Shown: positions 1 through 8,418 of the stretch, in pieces
Layout of the letters: each line of letters begins with the position of its first letter
Position numbering within the stretch: position 1 is the stretch's first letter
Origin: Actinoplanes sichuanensis
GTDB taxonomy: Bacteria; Actinomycetota; Actinomycetes; Mycobacteriales; Micromonosporaceae
NCBI RefSeq assembly: GCF_033097365.1
Contig: NZ_AP028461.1
Span: 11,993,501 to 12,057,500 of the forward strand
Length of the DNA: 64,000 bases
Direction of reading: 5' to 3'
Notes under the pieces: model-generated
What the model saw: the letters and a program-made list of their open reading frames with translations, nothing else
The model's database searches: none
Told to the model about the DNA's origin: nothing
Program-made: the position numbers and the translations under genes

Positions 1-152
1 CGGGCGCCGGCCACTGCGCGGCGAAGATCACCCGTGTGAATCCGGGAATGCTCCGGTTTGGGTGACCTCTGTTGAGCCCAAAGCGTTTGGTGCTGATCGC
101 CGCCCCGAGGCGGTGAGGCCGGCGGTGGGATGCGGGATTGTTCAGGCACAAT

Positions 153-184
153 GCTGCCCGGCCGATTCAGATCGGCCGGGCAGC
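153..184 (-). terminator. stem-loop after the 194-799 gene
   Basis: A perfect 14-bp inverted repeat (GCTGCCCGGCCGAT at 153-166, complement at 171-184) with a TCAG loop lies 9 bp beyond the stop codon of the minus-strand gene. There is no U-tract, which is usual for actinobacterial terminators. The first 150 bases of the window show no gene. Confidence 0.75.
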
Positions 185-193
185 GTGTCATGA

Positions 194-799
194 CTACCGC
201 ATCAGGGTGGCGGTAGCCTCCTCGGTGGACTCGACCGAGACCGCGAAGTCCGCCGCGCGCGCGTTGCGCAGGACGTACGCCATGCCCGCCTCGTCAGCCG
301 CTCGCCCGCGCAGCTGCTCCTCGGTGACGGTGAAGGTGACCGTGTACGTGCGGACCGGAAGCGGGACCGCGTCCAGGTCGTAGGCCTCGACGAACTCGCG
401 GTACAGGGCGCAGTATTCGTCGTAGTCGTAGCCGAGGTTGATGGCCTTGCGGATGGCCGTCTTCAGGCGGGCTTTGGTGATGAACGGATCGGTGGAGTCA
501 GCCGGGGTGAACCGCTCGTCGGCCAGGTCAGCGACAGCGTCGCAGGTCTGGCAGGACGGGTCGCTGCATCCCTGGTTGACCCGGCGCAGCGGCTTGAACG
601 ACAGCCCGTCGTTGAGCGCCTGCAGGGTGATGGACTCGGCGGTGCTGCACCAGTGGTTGTCGGCGGCGTGCTGGCGGATGCGGGCGAGGACGTCGGAGAG
701 GTAGACCGAGCCCTCCGGAGCGGCCGGCCGCTCGGCGCCGGTGGAGTCCTGGGCGTCCGCAGTGGCGCTGGTGATCTGGGCGATGACGTTGTCCGTCAT
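194..799 (-). CDS. hypothetical protein of the plasmid-like island
   Basis: A 201-residue soluble protein that I do not recognise. The ATG at 799 is chosen because GGAGG sits 7 bases upstream; an upstream in-frame start at 922 would run through the dispersed repeat. The middle contains a cysteine group (CSDPSCQTC, about residues 80-88) that could bind metal. The C-terminal third (TYTVTFTVTEEQL and onward) looks like a beta-rich domain ending in an AxxYVLRNA helix. It is preceded by copy A of the 180-bp repeat and followed by a strong stem-loop, the same punctuation seen for other genes of the island. Function is unknown. Confidence 0.7.
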   Translation of the reverse strand: MTDNVIAQITSATADAQDSTGAERPAAPEGSVYLSDVLARIRQHAADNHWCSTAESITLQALNDGLSFKPLRRVNQGCSDPSCQTCDAVADLADERFTPADSTDPFITKARLKTAIRKAINLGYDYDEYCALYREFVEAYDLDAVPLPVRTYTVTFTVTEEQLRGRAADEAGMAYVLRNARAADFAVSVESTEEATATLMR

Positions 800-846
800 G
801 GTGCATGCCTCCATCAGGCTGTTGCTGATGCGGCAGCCCCGCGCCG

Positions 847-1025
847 GGATCGGGTGATCCCGGCGCTGGGGTGCCGCGCTGACGGGGCCGGTCAGAGCCC
901 GCCCATGTGCCTGGGGGTGCAAGCCCCCGGTTAGCGGAAGATCTTGGCGGTCGAGCGCAGCGCTGACCTGGGTGCCAAGATGTTCTGCTGGGGGCTTAGC
1001 GCCCTCGGCGCGGGTGGGCTGACCT
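847..1025 (-). repeat. dispersed 180-bp repeat, copy A, with long hairpin
   Basis: Nearly identical to 12143-12322. Both copies lie 50-250 bases upstream of a minus-strand gene. Read on the minus strand the core is AGAACATCTTGGC, a GC-rich apical stem-loop, then the complementary GCCAAGATCTTCY, extended outward by AAGCCCCC pairing with GGGGGCTT. The outer 3' arm can instead pair locally (GGGGG cttgca CCCCC), giving two mutually exclusive folds. A final stem (GCGCCGGGATC/GATCCCGGCGC in this copy) lies nearest the gene. It could be a structured 5' leader or a mobile repeat; nothing in it looks coding. Confidence 0.75.
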
Positions 1026-1485
1026 CGGGTCCCTCAGCAAGCGGCTCCAGACGCCGTAGTAATCGATCACCGGAGCACGACCGGCGTCGTGATGAGTACG
1101 CGCGACGGCGGCGGATGAGAATCACGCTTGTGACGCGGACAACGGTCACCGCCGTGGCCAATTGCGCTCCACGGGCGTCGGCAACGTACGCGAAGGCGTC
1201 CACGGCATTCCGGCGGTGCGCCCGGGCCCGGCCGGGTTTCCCGTCCACGCCGACGACCACGGTCGTGGACTGGCCCGGCGCGATTGGCCGCGACAGGTTG
1301 CACCACCGGTGACGTGGCCGGAGGACTGCCTGGCACTGCCCCGTTCCGGCGGCGGCAGAGTGCTGGCTTCCGATCCGAACGTCGCGCTGGCCGGCTCGAC
1401 GGCACCGCTGTTCGCCCCGCTCGGTCGCCGTCCGGGCTGCGGGCGAGGCTACGGGTTGTCTGAAGAGACCCTGTGTTGAATCGCG
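1026..1485. other. 460 bp without a convincing gene
   Basis: Between copy A of the repeat and the end of the disrupted PP-loop gene. A minus-strand stretch around 1150-1265 starts like a universal stress protein (TVVVGVDGKPGRAR) but runs into arginine-rich sequence and then the repeat. I see no supportable gene, only possible promoter DNA for the 194-799 gene or a decayed fragment. Confidence 0.4.
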
Positions 1486-1956
1486 TCAGGCAGGGGCCTG
1501 CGGCAGAGCTGCTCGGCGACGCAGCTCGCTGAGTGGTAACGGATAGCTCACGCCTTGGCGTTGTTCCTTGAGGATCGCGACGTCGCCGAGTTGGGTGCGC
1601 AGCTTTTCCTCCTCGGCTTCGGCGGCCGCGAATCGTTCGGGGGCTACGGTGAGCAGGTGCCGCCACTGGCGCTGGCCGGCGCGGACACAGACGCCGAAGC
1701 AGTTGTTGTGGGCGAAGCCCTGCTCATAAAGGCGAGGCGGCCGCAGCCCTTCGGCGCGAGCCCAGTCGAGCATGTCCTGCTTGCTCAGGTGCGGCGGTTC
1801 GCACATCGGGAACCGCACCGGCCACGGTGCCCAGCCCTTCTCGATGGCAGGCACCCGCCGCTGTTCGCTCCAGTCGATGCCGACGTAGAGCATCGTGGTC
1901 GCCGGGTCGGCGTTCGCGGTCAGCCACGCGCGGCAGGGCCGCTGCTTCAAGTGGAC
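1486..1956 (-). pseudogene. PP-loop / PAPS-reductase-like protein, C-terminal half (split by transposon)
   Basis: Carries the C-terminal part of an adenine-nucleotide alpha-hydrolase-like (phosphoadenosine phosphosulfate reductase family) protein. Visible landmarks are GIDWSEQRR, HNNCFGVCVRAGQ and PERF-x-AAEAEEE...LGDVAILKEQR, typical of the phage and mobile-element branch of this family. The matching N-terminal half ends at 9646. Joining 9646 to 1956 gives RIAPC-SVHLKQRPCRAWL in one frame. The open frame extends upstream to 2052 inside the transposon, with a possible TTG start behind GGGAG, so a hybrid peptide could be made. Without the P-loop half it should be inactive. Confidence 0.85.
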
Positions 1957-1972
1957 TGAGCTTATCTGCACC
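1957..1972 (+). repeat. transposon terminal inverted repeat, left
   Basis: TGAGCTTATCTGCACC. The last 11 bases match the complement of 9631-9641. The flanking base 1956 is the first base of the disrupted PP-loop gene's C-terminal half. Just inside, TTGATGTGGG occurs twice (2007-2016 and 2021-2030), possibly as recombinase arm sites; I do not see it at the other end. Confidence 0.75.
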
Positions 1973-2071
1973 TGGTTCTGGGCGGAAGCAGCGGTGCCCC
2001 GCGGGGTTGATGTGGGCGGATTGATGTGGGTGTGACTTGCGGTCAAGAGCAAACTCCCGTTGGAGATGGAA

Positions 2072-2170
2072 AGCGCCGCGCACCCTGGTTGGGTGCGCGG
2101 CGCTGGATGGCCGAGATGTGTGGTTGTAGTGAGAGCCGAAGCGGCGGTGCCCGGTAGGGCACCGCCGCTT
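2072..2170 (-). terminator. two perfect stem-loops downstream of the SDR gene
   Basis: Two hairpins follow each other: AGCGCCGCGCACCC (2072-2085) pairing with 2091-2104, and AAGCGGCGGTGCCC (2139-2152) pairing with 2157-2170, each with 14-bp perfect arms and a 4-5-base loop. They lie between the SDR stop codon and the transposon end, and would stop cargo transcription before the boundary. Confidence 0.65.
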
Positions 2171-2304
2171 GTATTCGGTGGAGGATCAGAGACTGACGGA
2201 GCTGGTGGTGACGAGCACCCTCCGTCCGGTGCTGGTCGTGAGGCGAGGGACCTGGGTTGGCCTGGTGGTTGGCACCTTGGTGATCAGGAGGCCGGTCTTG
2301 TTGG

Positions 2305-3096
2305 CTAGGCTGGTTTCGAGGATTTGGCGAACTGTGCTGCTTTGATGCGTTCGGGCAGGATGCGCTGGCGGATGGCGGCGCGCCAGGTGGCGCGGTCGCC
2401 GCCGATCACGTGGTCGCGGCCTGCCATGAGACCGGCGAAGCCTTTGCGGGCGACGAGTTCGGGGTCGTTCTTCCAGGAGTTGTCGCCGAAGCGGGTGCCG
2501 CCCATGCCGGCTCGTTCGTGGAATTCGGTGGCGGTGGCGCCGGGCAGCAGCGCGGTGACGGTGACTCCGGTGTCCAGCAGTTCCTGCCGCAGGGATTGGG
2601 CGAATGAGTAGACGAATGCCCTGGTCGGGCCGTACACCGTTTCGTATGGCGTGGGTGTGGTCGCGGACAGCGAACTGGTGAACAGGATCCGGCCGGTGCG
2701 GCGGGCGGCCATGTCGCGGGCGATCGGTTTGGCGAGCCGGACCTGGGAGATGACGTTGAGGTTGATCTCGTTTAGTTCGTCGTCGAGGTCGGTGTCGATG
2801 AAGGCGGCTCCGCCGAGGCTGACGCCGGCGTTGAGCATGGCGATGGCCAGCGGTTGCCCGGTGCTGGTGACGGCGGCCCAGACCTGGTCGACGCCGTCGG
2901 CGGTGCGCAGGTCGGACTGCACCGGGGTGACGGTGACGCCGGTCGCGTCGGCGAGGCGGTCGGCGGATTCGTGCACCCGGGGCCCGGCGCCGGTGATGAT
3001 GACGTCGTGGCCGTGCTGTGCGGCCTGCCGGGCCAGGGCGTAGCCGATGCCGGCGGATCCGCCGGTCACCAGTGCCAGGGGTCGTTGAGCGGTCAT
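2305..3096 (-). CDS. short-chain dehydrogenase/reductase with an atypical active site
   Basis: A 263-residue Rossmann-fold oxidoreductase. TGGSAGIG (residues 11-18) is the nucleotide-binding glycine motif, NAG at 89-91 is the usual structural motif, and the catalytic region has S142 and Y155. The invariant lysine four residues after the tyrosine is replaced by arginine (Y155-G-P-T-R159), so activity is uncertain. The substrate cannot be read from sequence; the PGATATEF segment after the active site is normal for classical SDRs. It lies 18 bp downstream of the ROK regulator on the same strand, so the two are probably co-transcribed as transposon cargo. Confidence 0.85.
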   Translation of the reverse strand: MTAQRPLALVTGGSAGIGYALARQAAQHGHDVIITGAGPRVHESADRLADATGVTVTPVQSDLRTADGVDQVWAAVTSTGQPLAIAMLNAGVSLGGAAFIDTDLDDELNEINLNVISQVRLAKPIARDMAARRTGRILFTSSLSATTPTPYETVYGPTRAFVYSFAQSLRQELLDTGVTVTALLPGATATEFHERAGMGGTRFGDNSWKNDPELVARKGFAGLMAGRDHVIGGDRATWRAAIRQRILPERIKAAQFAKSSKPA

Positions 3097-3114
3097 GAGA
3101 GGTCCTTACCCGTT

Positions 3115-4239
3115 TCAGGCGGCGCGGTCAGCGCCGGTGTCGGTGGTGGCGGTGTCGAACAGGGGCGCGAGGGCCAGCGCTGCCGCGCCCGTCGCGATGG
3201 CGTCGGTGGGGTCGGCGGCGAGGGTGACGCTGATGCGCTGCCAGTCCGGTTCGGGGAGAAGCGCGTTGATCGTGGTCGCCACCTGCGACAGGTATTGCTC
3301 TGGGTCGGTGAGCACTACCGGGCCGCCGGCGACGATGTGATCGATGTCGAGCAGGTGGATCAGGTTGGCGGCGGCGATGCCCACCAGGTGCGCCGCGTGG
3401 GCCGGGTCGCCGGTGTCGAGGGCGGCTCGGGACAGTGCTTCGAGGCAGCCGCGGTTGCCGCACCGACAGGGTGGCCCGTTGAGATCGAGGACTTGGTGGC
3501 CGAACTCGCCGGCGTTGGTCCGCCGGCCTCGGTAGACCCGGCCGCCGAGCACGAGACCGGCACCGAGTCCTCGCCCGTGGTAGAGATACGCGAAGTCGTT
3601 CGGCCCATCCGGGACGGACAGGGTTTGGCCGAGCGCGGCGGCGTTGGTGTCCTTGTCCACGATGACTGGCACGCCGAGCCGGTCGGCCGCTTCGGCGCCG
3701 AGGCGGTAGCCGTTCCATTGTGGTAGCCCGGTCACCCGGTGCAAGACACCGGTGGTGTGGTCGAGTGGCCCGGGGCAGGCGATACCCACGCCGACCAGAC
3801 GGCTGGTGTCGGCGATGCCGGTCACGACGGCGCGGACCGCATCGGCGACCCGATCGAGGGTGCCGGCGGGGTCGCCGGTCATGCCGTGGGGCAGGTGGTG
3901 GCGGGTCACCTTCTGGGCGGTCAGGTCGGTGAGCACGACGGTGGTGTCGTCGCGGTCCAGGTGCACGCCGACGGCGTAGCGGGCGGTCGGGTCCAGCCGG
4001 AGCAGGGTGCGTGGTTTGCCGCCAGTGGAGCCGGTGCGGCCGGCGTCGGTGACCAGTCCGTCGGCCTGCAGCCGTTGCACGATCTTGGTAATGGCTTGGG
4101 CCGTGAGACCGCTCTGTGCGGCCAGTTCGACGCGGCTGATGGCGCCGCCCCGGCGGACCAGGTCGAGCACCAGGGCGGTGTTGTGGTCGCGTACCTGGGG
4201 CAGGTTCGCGCCCGCGGCGCGTCGTGCGGAACTGGGCAT
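3115..4239 (-). CDS. ROK-family transcriptional repressor
   Basis: 374 residues. The N-terminus is a MarR-like winged helix (about 14-65, with SRVELAAQSGLTAQAITKIV). A ROK sugar-kinase-like domain follows: the GLGAGLVLGGRVYRG loop, NAGEFGH (242-248) and the zinc motif CRCGNRGCLE (258-267), all intact. ROK regulators normally repress carbohydrate genes and are released by a sugar or sugar phosphate. It is divergent from the oxidoreductase gene with only 57 bp between, which holds an imperfect palindrome, so it most likely controls that operon and itself. The effector is not deducible. Confidence 0.92.
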   Translation of the reverse strand: MPSSARRAAGANLPQVRDHNTALVLDLVRRGGAISRVELAAQSGLTAQAITKIVQRLQADGLVTDAGRTGSTGGKPRTLLRLDPTARYAVGVHLDRDDTTVVLTDLTAQKVTRHHLPHGMTGDPAGTLDRVADAVRAVVTGIADTSRLVGVGIACPGPLDHTTGVLHRVTGLPQWNGYRLGAEAADRLGVPVIVDKDTNAAALGQTLSVPDGPNDFAYLYHGRGLGAGLVLGGRVYRGRRTNAGEFGHQVLDLNGPPCRCGNRGCLEALSRAALDTGDPAHAAHLVGIAAANLIHLLDIDHIVAGGPVVLTDPEQYLSQVATTINALLPEPDWQRISVTLAADPTDAIATGAAALALAPLFDTATTDTGADRAA

Positions 4240-4266
4240 GTGGTCATTCTCGCGGATCTCTTGCCA

Positions 4267-4286
4267 TAAGTAAACGCTGTTGATTA
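4267..4286. promoter_or_regulatory. candidate ROK operator in the divergent promoter
   Basis: A 20-bp imperfect dyad of form TAAnnAAnnGCnnTTnnTTA in an otherwise GC-rich region. It ends 10 bp before the ATG of the oxidoreductase gene, leaving no room for a normal ribosome binding site, so that gene may be leaderless. Assignment to the adjacent ROK protein is inference from position and symmetry. Confidence 0.5.
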
Positions 4287-4296
4287 AGTTCGGCTC

Positions 4297-5361
4297 ATGA
4301 ACGAGCCGCTACGGGTCGGTCTGATCGGTTACGGTCTGGCCGGCTCGATGTTTCACGCCCCCCTGATCAGTACGACCCCCGGCCTGACCCTCGGCGCAGT
4401 GGTCACGTCGCAACCGGACCGGCAGAACCAGGTCCGCCGTGACCGTCCCGGCGCCGAGGTGCTGGCACGAGCCGACGAGTTGTGGGCCCACGCCGGCGAT
4501 TTCGACCTGGTCGTGGTCGCCACCCCCAACAGCAGTCACGTCCCGCTGTCCACCTCCGCCGTCGAGGCCGGCCTGCCCGTCGTGGTGGACAAACCGCTGG
4601 CGGCAACCGCCGCCGAAGCCTCGAAACTGGCCCGGCTCGCCGCAGAACGCGGCGTGCCGCTGACGGTCTTCCAGAACCGGCGGTGGGACAGCGACTTCCG
4701 CACCGCCCAACGCCTGGTGGCCGACGGCAGACTCGGCGACGTGCTGCGCCTGGAATCCCGATACGAACGATGGCGGCCGGTACTCAAGGCGGGATGGCGC
4801 GAACACGACGACCCGGCCGAGGCCGGCGGCCTGCTGTACGACCTCGGCAGCCACCTGGTCGATCAAGCCCTTCAACTGCTGGGACCCGTCACGCAGGTCT
4901 ACGCCGAACTCGACCAGCGGCGGCCCGCAGCCCGCGTCGACGACGACGCGTTCGTGGCCTTGCACCATGCCGGAGGCGCCCGCTCACACCTGTGGATGAA
5001 CGTCGTCGCCGCCGAGCCCGGACCACGACTGCGCCTGCTGGGCAACCGCGGCACCTTCGTGATCCACGGCATGGACAGCCAGGAGGAGGCCCTGCGTGCT
5101 GGCGGGCTGCCGACCGGGCCGGACTGGGGACGCGAACCCGCCGAGCGGTGGGGCCGGCTGATCGTCGACGGCCAGAGCGAGCCGGTGCCGAGCGAGCCCG
5201 GGGCGTACCCGGCCTTCTACGAGGGCGTCGTTGCGATGCTGCGTCACAACGCCCCGCCGCCGGTCGATCCCGCCGAGGCGATCGCCGCCCTCGCCGTCCT
5301 GGAAGCCGCCCGCCGATCCGCCCGTGAGCAGCGCGTGGTCACTCTCGGAGACGCCCGATGA
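4297..5361 (+). CDS. Gfo/Idh/MocA-family NAD(P)-dependent oxidoreductase
   Basis: 354 residues. The N-terminal Rossmann domain starts VGLIGYGLAGSMFHAPLI, followed by VVATPNSSH and VVDKPLA, where the family consensus is EKP (glutamate replaced by aspartate). The C-terminal alpha/beta substrate domain begins near residue 125 and includes GGLLYDLGSHLVDQAL, the usual metal-free sugar-binding helix. Members oxidise sugars, inositols or related polyols; the exact substrate is not readable. It is first gene of a plus-strand pair and divergent from the ROK repressor, consistent with sugar-responsive cargo. Confidence 0.9.
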   Translation: MNEPLRVGLIGYGLAGSMFHAPLISTTPGLTLGAVVTSQPDRQNQVRRDRPGAEVLARADELWAHAGDFDLVVVATPNSSHVPLSTSAVEAGLPVVVDKPLAATAAEASKLARLAAERGVPLTVFQNRRWDSDFRTAQRLVADGRLGDVLRLESRYERWRPVLKAGWREHDDPAEAGGLLYDLGSHLVDQALQLLGPVTQVYAELDQRRPAARVDDDAFVALHHAGGARSHLWMNVVAAEPGPRLRLLGNRGTFVIHGMDSQEEALRAGGLPTGPDWGREPAERWGRLIVDGQSEPVPSEPGAYPAFYEGVVAMLRHNAPPPVDPAEAIAALAVLEAARRSAREQRVVTLGDAR

Positions 5362-5861
5362 CCCGAGCCGACAACCCGTCCACGCCTACCGAGCTGATCG
5401 CCCAGCTCGAAGCCGAGCAGCGGGAACTGGTTCTCACCCACTTCGATCACGACGACGCGTGGCAGCTCGGTCAGCTCCTGGTCGACCTGGCCCACGAGCG
5501 GCGAGCTCCGGTGACCATCGACATCCGGCACGGCAGCCACCAGTTGTTCCACTACGCGCTGCCTGGCACCTCGGCCGACAACGACGCCTGGATCGAACGC
5601 AAGAGCAGGGTCGTCGCCCGCTTCGGCGACAGCTCCTACCTCGTCGGCGCACGAGGCAGACTGGCCGGCCGATCGTTGCAGGAACGGGGAATGGACCCCC
5701 TGCATCACGCCGATCACGGCGGATCGTTCCCGATCACCATCGCCGGAGTCGGTGCCATCGGTGCCGTGACGGTGTCTGGTCTGCCGCAGGCCGAGGACCA
5801 TGCACTGGTCGTCGAGGCGTTACGCCGCTTCGCCGCACACAGTGACCGAATCGCTGGATGA
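5358..5861 (+). CDS. DUF336 / UPF0303 (heme-degrading-domain-like) protein
   Basis: 167 residues of the UPF0303/DUF336 family (HbpS-like fold). The central part reads VTIDIRHGSHQLFHYALPGT then DNDAWIERKSRVV, and the C-terminus has GGSFPITIAGVGAIGAVTVSGL, the signature glycine-rich strand-loop. Relatives bind heme or small ligands and often accompany sugar and aldehyde oxidoreductases. The start codon overlaps the previous stop (ATGA), so it is translationally coupled to the oxidoreductase and probably works with it. The exact activity is unknown. Confidence 0.85.
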   Translation: MTRADNPSTPTELIAQLEAEQRELVLTHFDHDDAWQLGQLLVDLAHERRAPVTIDIRHGSHQLFHYALPGTSADNDAWIERKSRVVARFGDSSYLVGARGRLAGRSLQERGMDPLHHADHGGSFPITIAGVGAIGAVTVSGLPQAEDHALVVEALRRFAAHSDRIAG

Positions 5862-5887
5862 GTTGTGTCCGTTCTCGGGGAGCGTGG

Positions 5888-5927
5888 CAGCCTGGTGGAC
5901 GGATTTGAGGCTCCGGCCACCAGGCTG
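5888..5927. terminator. bidirectional stem-loop between convergent genes
   Basis: CAGCCTGGTGG (5888-5898) pairs with CCACCAGGCTG (5917-5927). It sits between the ends of the DUF336 gene and the converging recombinase gene. Confidence 0.65.
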
Positions 5928-5934
5928 TGGCGGC

Positions 5935-8418
5935 CTATGGGGTGAGTGGGCGTAGGCCAGGCATGCCGAGTCCGACAGTGCCGGTGACCTGGTTGAGTCG
6001 GGTGGCTTGCTGCCGTTTGTCGGTGAGGAATCGCAGGGTCAAGTCGAGGCCTTCGATCTCGCCGAGCCAGCCCTCGGCCTGGGCGCGTTCCCGCCGGGCT
6101 TTCAAGTCCTCCTCAAGTTCGGCGAGCCGGTCGAGCATCTTCGGGTTGATATTGAGCATCGGGCAGCGGATACAGGCGTGTTCGTGCTGGCACGGCGTGC
6201 CGTAAGGCCGTGCGCACGAGCCGAGTTCAACGCGGCGCTTGTCGAAGTGTTCCTCGAACTCGGTCCATTCGGTGGCGGTGGCGTCGCGGTATTCGTCGGC
6301 GGGCCGGTGGGTCCGACGCTGCTGGAGATAGTGCTGGTAGTGACGGACAACGTCGTCGTCGAACACGGCGACGTAGCCGCGGGTGGTCTGGATGTTGAGG
6401 TGCCCGAGCAGAGCGGCGCCGATGTGGATCGGCAGGCCGCTGTTGACCAGCTCGGTGGCGAAGATACGCCGGAAGTCGTGCGGCGTGATGTTCAGCCCGC
6501 GGAAGGCGGGATGGTGCTCGGCGACGGCTTCACACAGGCGCCGCAGCATGAGACCGATCGTGGCCGGGGTGATGACGTGCCGGCTGGTGCCGCGTTGACG
6601 TTGGAACAAGAACGGCAGTGGGGTGCTCCAGAGCTTGTCGTGGGCGTCGAACCGGCTCAGCCGGGCGATCGGCTGCCCGTCGTGAGTGTGCCGGCGCACG
6701 ACCTGGGCGATAACGTGGAATAGCTCGGCGGACATCGGGATGACGCGTTCCCGGTCGGTCTTCGACGGGGCGATCACCAGCAGGGCGATGACCTCGCCGT
6801 TGGCGCGCTGGTACTGGCGGATGCTCAGGTGAGACAGCTCGACGAGCTCTTCAATGCGAACACCGGAGTGTCGCAGGGTCTCGATGATCGCCCACTGCCA
6901 GAAGGTCGCCTGCTCGAGAGTGCTCAGATGCAGGATCGCGCCCGTGCTCTCGTCGATCGCCCGGATCGGTCGGTCTTCGTACCGGGCCCGTTTGTGATCG
7001 GCCTTGGAGACGTAGCGGCGGTAGACACGGCCGGCGACCGAGAACGCCTCACCTTCGGCGACGGCGGCCGCGTGTTCGAGCAGGGTCTTGGCGCGCTGGT
7101 GCTGGCTCTCGACGTGATCGACGAGCACCGGCAGCAAGGGTTGGCGCAGGCGGGTGCGGTCGGCGGAGCGTTCCTCGATTCGGCGGCGGCGTTTGCCGCC
7201 GCCGCGGAACTCGGTCGGCGAGATGGGGCACGGCGCGACCCATACCGCCCACCGCTCGGGTTCCTCCGCGGCCCAGGTGTGCAGATCAAGGTAGAAGCTG
7301 CGGATCGCGATGGTGATGTCGTCGACGTTCGTACGAGGCTGGCCGTCGTCGCGGGTGCGCAGCTGCTCACGCCAGACGGTGTACACCTGCGGATCGATGC
7401 GCAAGTCGGCCTGGCCCGGGCTGAGCCGTTCGATCTTGGCCCAGAAGTGGTGGGTCAGCGACCGGGCGAGATTGTTGATGGTGGCGTAGTCGGTCTCGGC
7501 TCGGCGGCGGGTGATGTAGTCGATCAGCAGTTGCCGCACGCCCTGGTGGGCGATGGGGTAGCGGTCGACCAGCTCGGTGGTGCTGAGCTGCCCGCGCAGC
7601 ATCGCGGCGCGCATGGTGGCCGGTGTGCTGGCTGGGAAGTGGCCCATCGCGTGCAGGACGTTCCACAGGCCGATGCCCCAGAACAGATTGGCGTCCTTCT
7701 TGCCTTCGCGCAGCACGGTGAGCACCCGGCGGGTCTCGTGGGCGTAGTGGAGGATCGCGGCCGGGGTGACGTCGGCGAGAGTGACGCCTTGAACGGTGAG
7801 CAGGCAGCACGCGTCGAACAGGGTCCGGCGCCGGTGGACCCAGCTGGCCTCGTGCCCGTCGACATACGCGACGTACTTGTCCAGCAGCGAATCGGACTGG
7901 GCGGCGACGAACGGCGACGGGAAGTCCCGGAACTTATTGCGTCGAAAGGCCATGAGTGACGGCTGGACGGTTCGCAGGCAGAACAGCATCTTGACGCCCG
8001 GGCTGATCGTCTGGCTCGGCTCCAGTTCAGACAGGATGCTGCAGGCAGGCAGCGCTCCGGTGCCGAGAGGGCTGGCGTCCCATCGCTGCTGCCACGTTGA
8101 TCCCGGGAAGGTCTGCAGGTACCGCAGGGCTGCCAGCACCTGGGTGCGGCGCTGGGCGCGTTCGCGCGGGCCGCCGTCCCAGGCCGTCAGGGCGACCTCG
8201 CCGACGTGTCCGGCCGGTGCCGTGGCGAGCTCACCAAACGGGCGTGCAGGCACCGCCGCGGTCGCCGGCTGCGCGGAAATCCGGCCGGAAACGAACCGGC
8301 TCGGGAAGCCGAGTTCCTCCAGGACCGGGCCGATGCGGTGATGACGACGGCTCAGCCCGGTCGTGGACGTAGACGCGGATTTAGGCACCGAACACCGCCG
8401 CGATGTCGGCCGCGTCAT
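5935..8418 (-). CDS. large tyrosine recombinase (TnpB-like) of the transposon
   Basis: 827 residues. The C-terminal catalytic domain has the full tyrosine recombinase set: R521 (HSGVRIEEL), K553, H647 and R650 (HDFRR), H673 (GHLNIQTTRGY) and nucleophile Y682. It is followed by a four-cysteine cluster (C735, C743, C749, C752; CARPYGTPC...HACIRCP) that could be a zinc finger. The long N-terminus (about 1-350) is unlike phage integrases and fits the larger partner of two-recombinase elements such as Tn554 TnpB. It overlaps the upstream recombinase gene by 38 bp in another frame. The exact start is uncertain; ATG at 8418 is the farthest. Confidence 0.9.
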   Translation of the reverse strand: MTRPTSRRCSVPKSASTSTTGLSRRHHRIGPVLEELGFPSRFVSGRISAQPATAAVPARPFGELATAPAGHVGEVALTAWDGGPRERAQRRTQVLAALRYLQTFPGSTWQQRWDASPLGTGALPACSILSELEPSQTISPGVKMLFCLRTVQPSLMAFRRNKFRDFPSPFVAAQSDSLLDKYVAYVDGHEASWVHRRRTLFDACCLLTVQGVTLADVTPAAILHYAHETRRVLTVLREGKKDANLFWGIGLWNVLHAMGHFPASTPATMRAAMLRGQLSTTELVDRYPIAHQGVRQLLIDYITRRRAETDYATINNLARSLTHHFWAKIERLSPGQADLRIDPQVYTVWREQLRTRDDGQPRTNVDDITIAIRSFYLDLHTWAAEEPERWAVWVAPCPISPTEFRGGGKRRRRIEERSADRTRLRQPLLPVLVDHVESQHQRAKTLLEHAAAVAEGEAFSVAGRVYRRYVSKADHKRARYEDRPIRAIDESTGAILHLSTLEQATFWQWAIIETLRHSGVRIEELVELSHLSIRQYQRANGEVIALLVIAPSKTDRERVIPMSAELFHVIAQVVRRHTHDGQPIARLSRFDAHDKLWSTPLPFLFQRQRGTSRHVITPATIGLMLRRLCEAVAEHHPAFRGLNITPHDFRRIFATELVNSGLPIHIGAALLGHLNIQTTRGYVAVFDDDVVRHYQHYLQQRRTHRPADEYRDATATEWTEFEEHFDKRRVELGSCARPYGTPCQHEHACIRCPMLNINPKMLDRLAELEEDLKARRERAQAEGWLGEIEGLDLTLRFLTDKRQQATRLNQVTGTVGLGMPGLRPLTP

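Noticed and set aside
1146..1265. Universal-stress-protein-like beginning (VVVGVDGKPGRAR) on the minus strand
   Set aside because: The similarity lasts only a few residues, the frame becomes arginine-rich and runs into the dispersed repeat, and no start signal exists.
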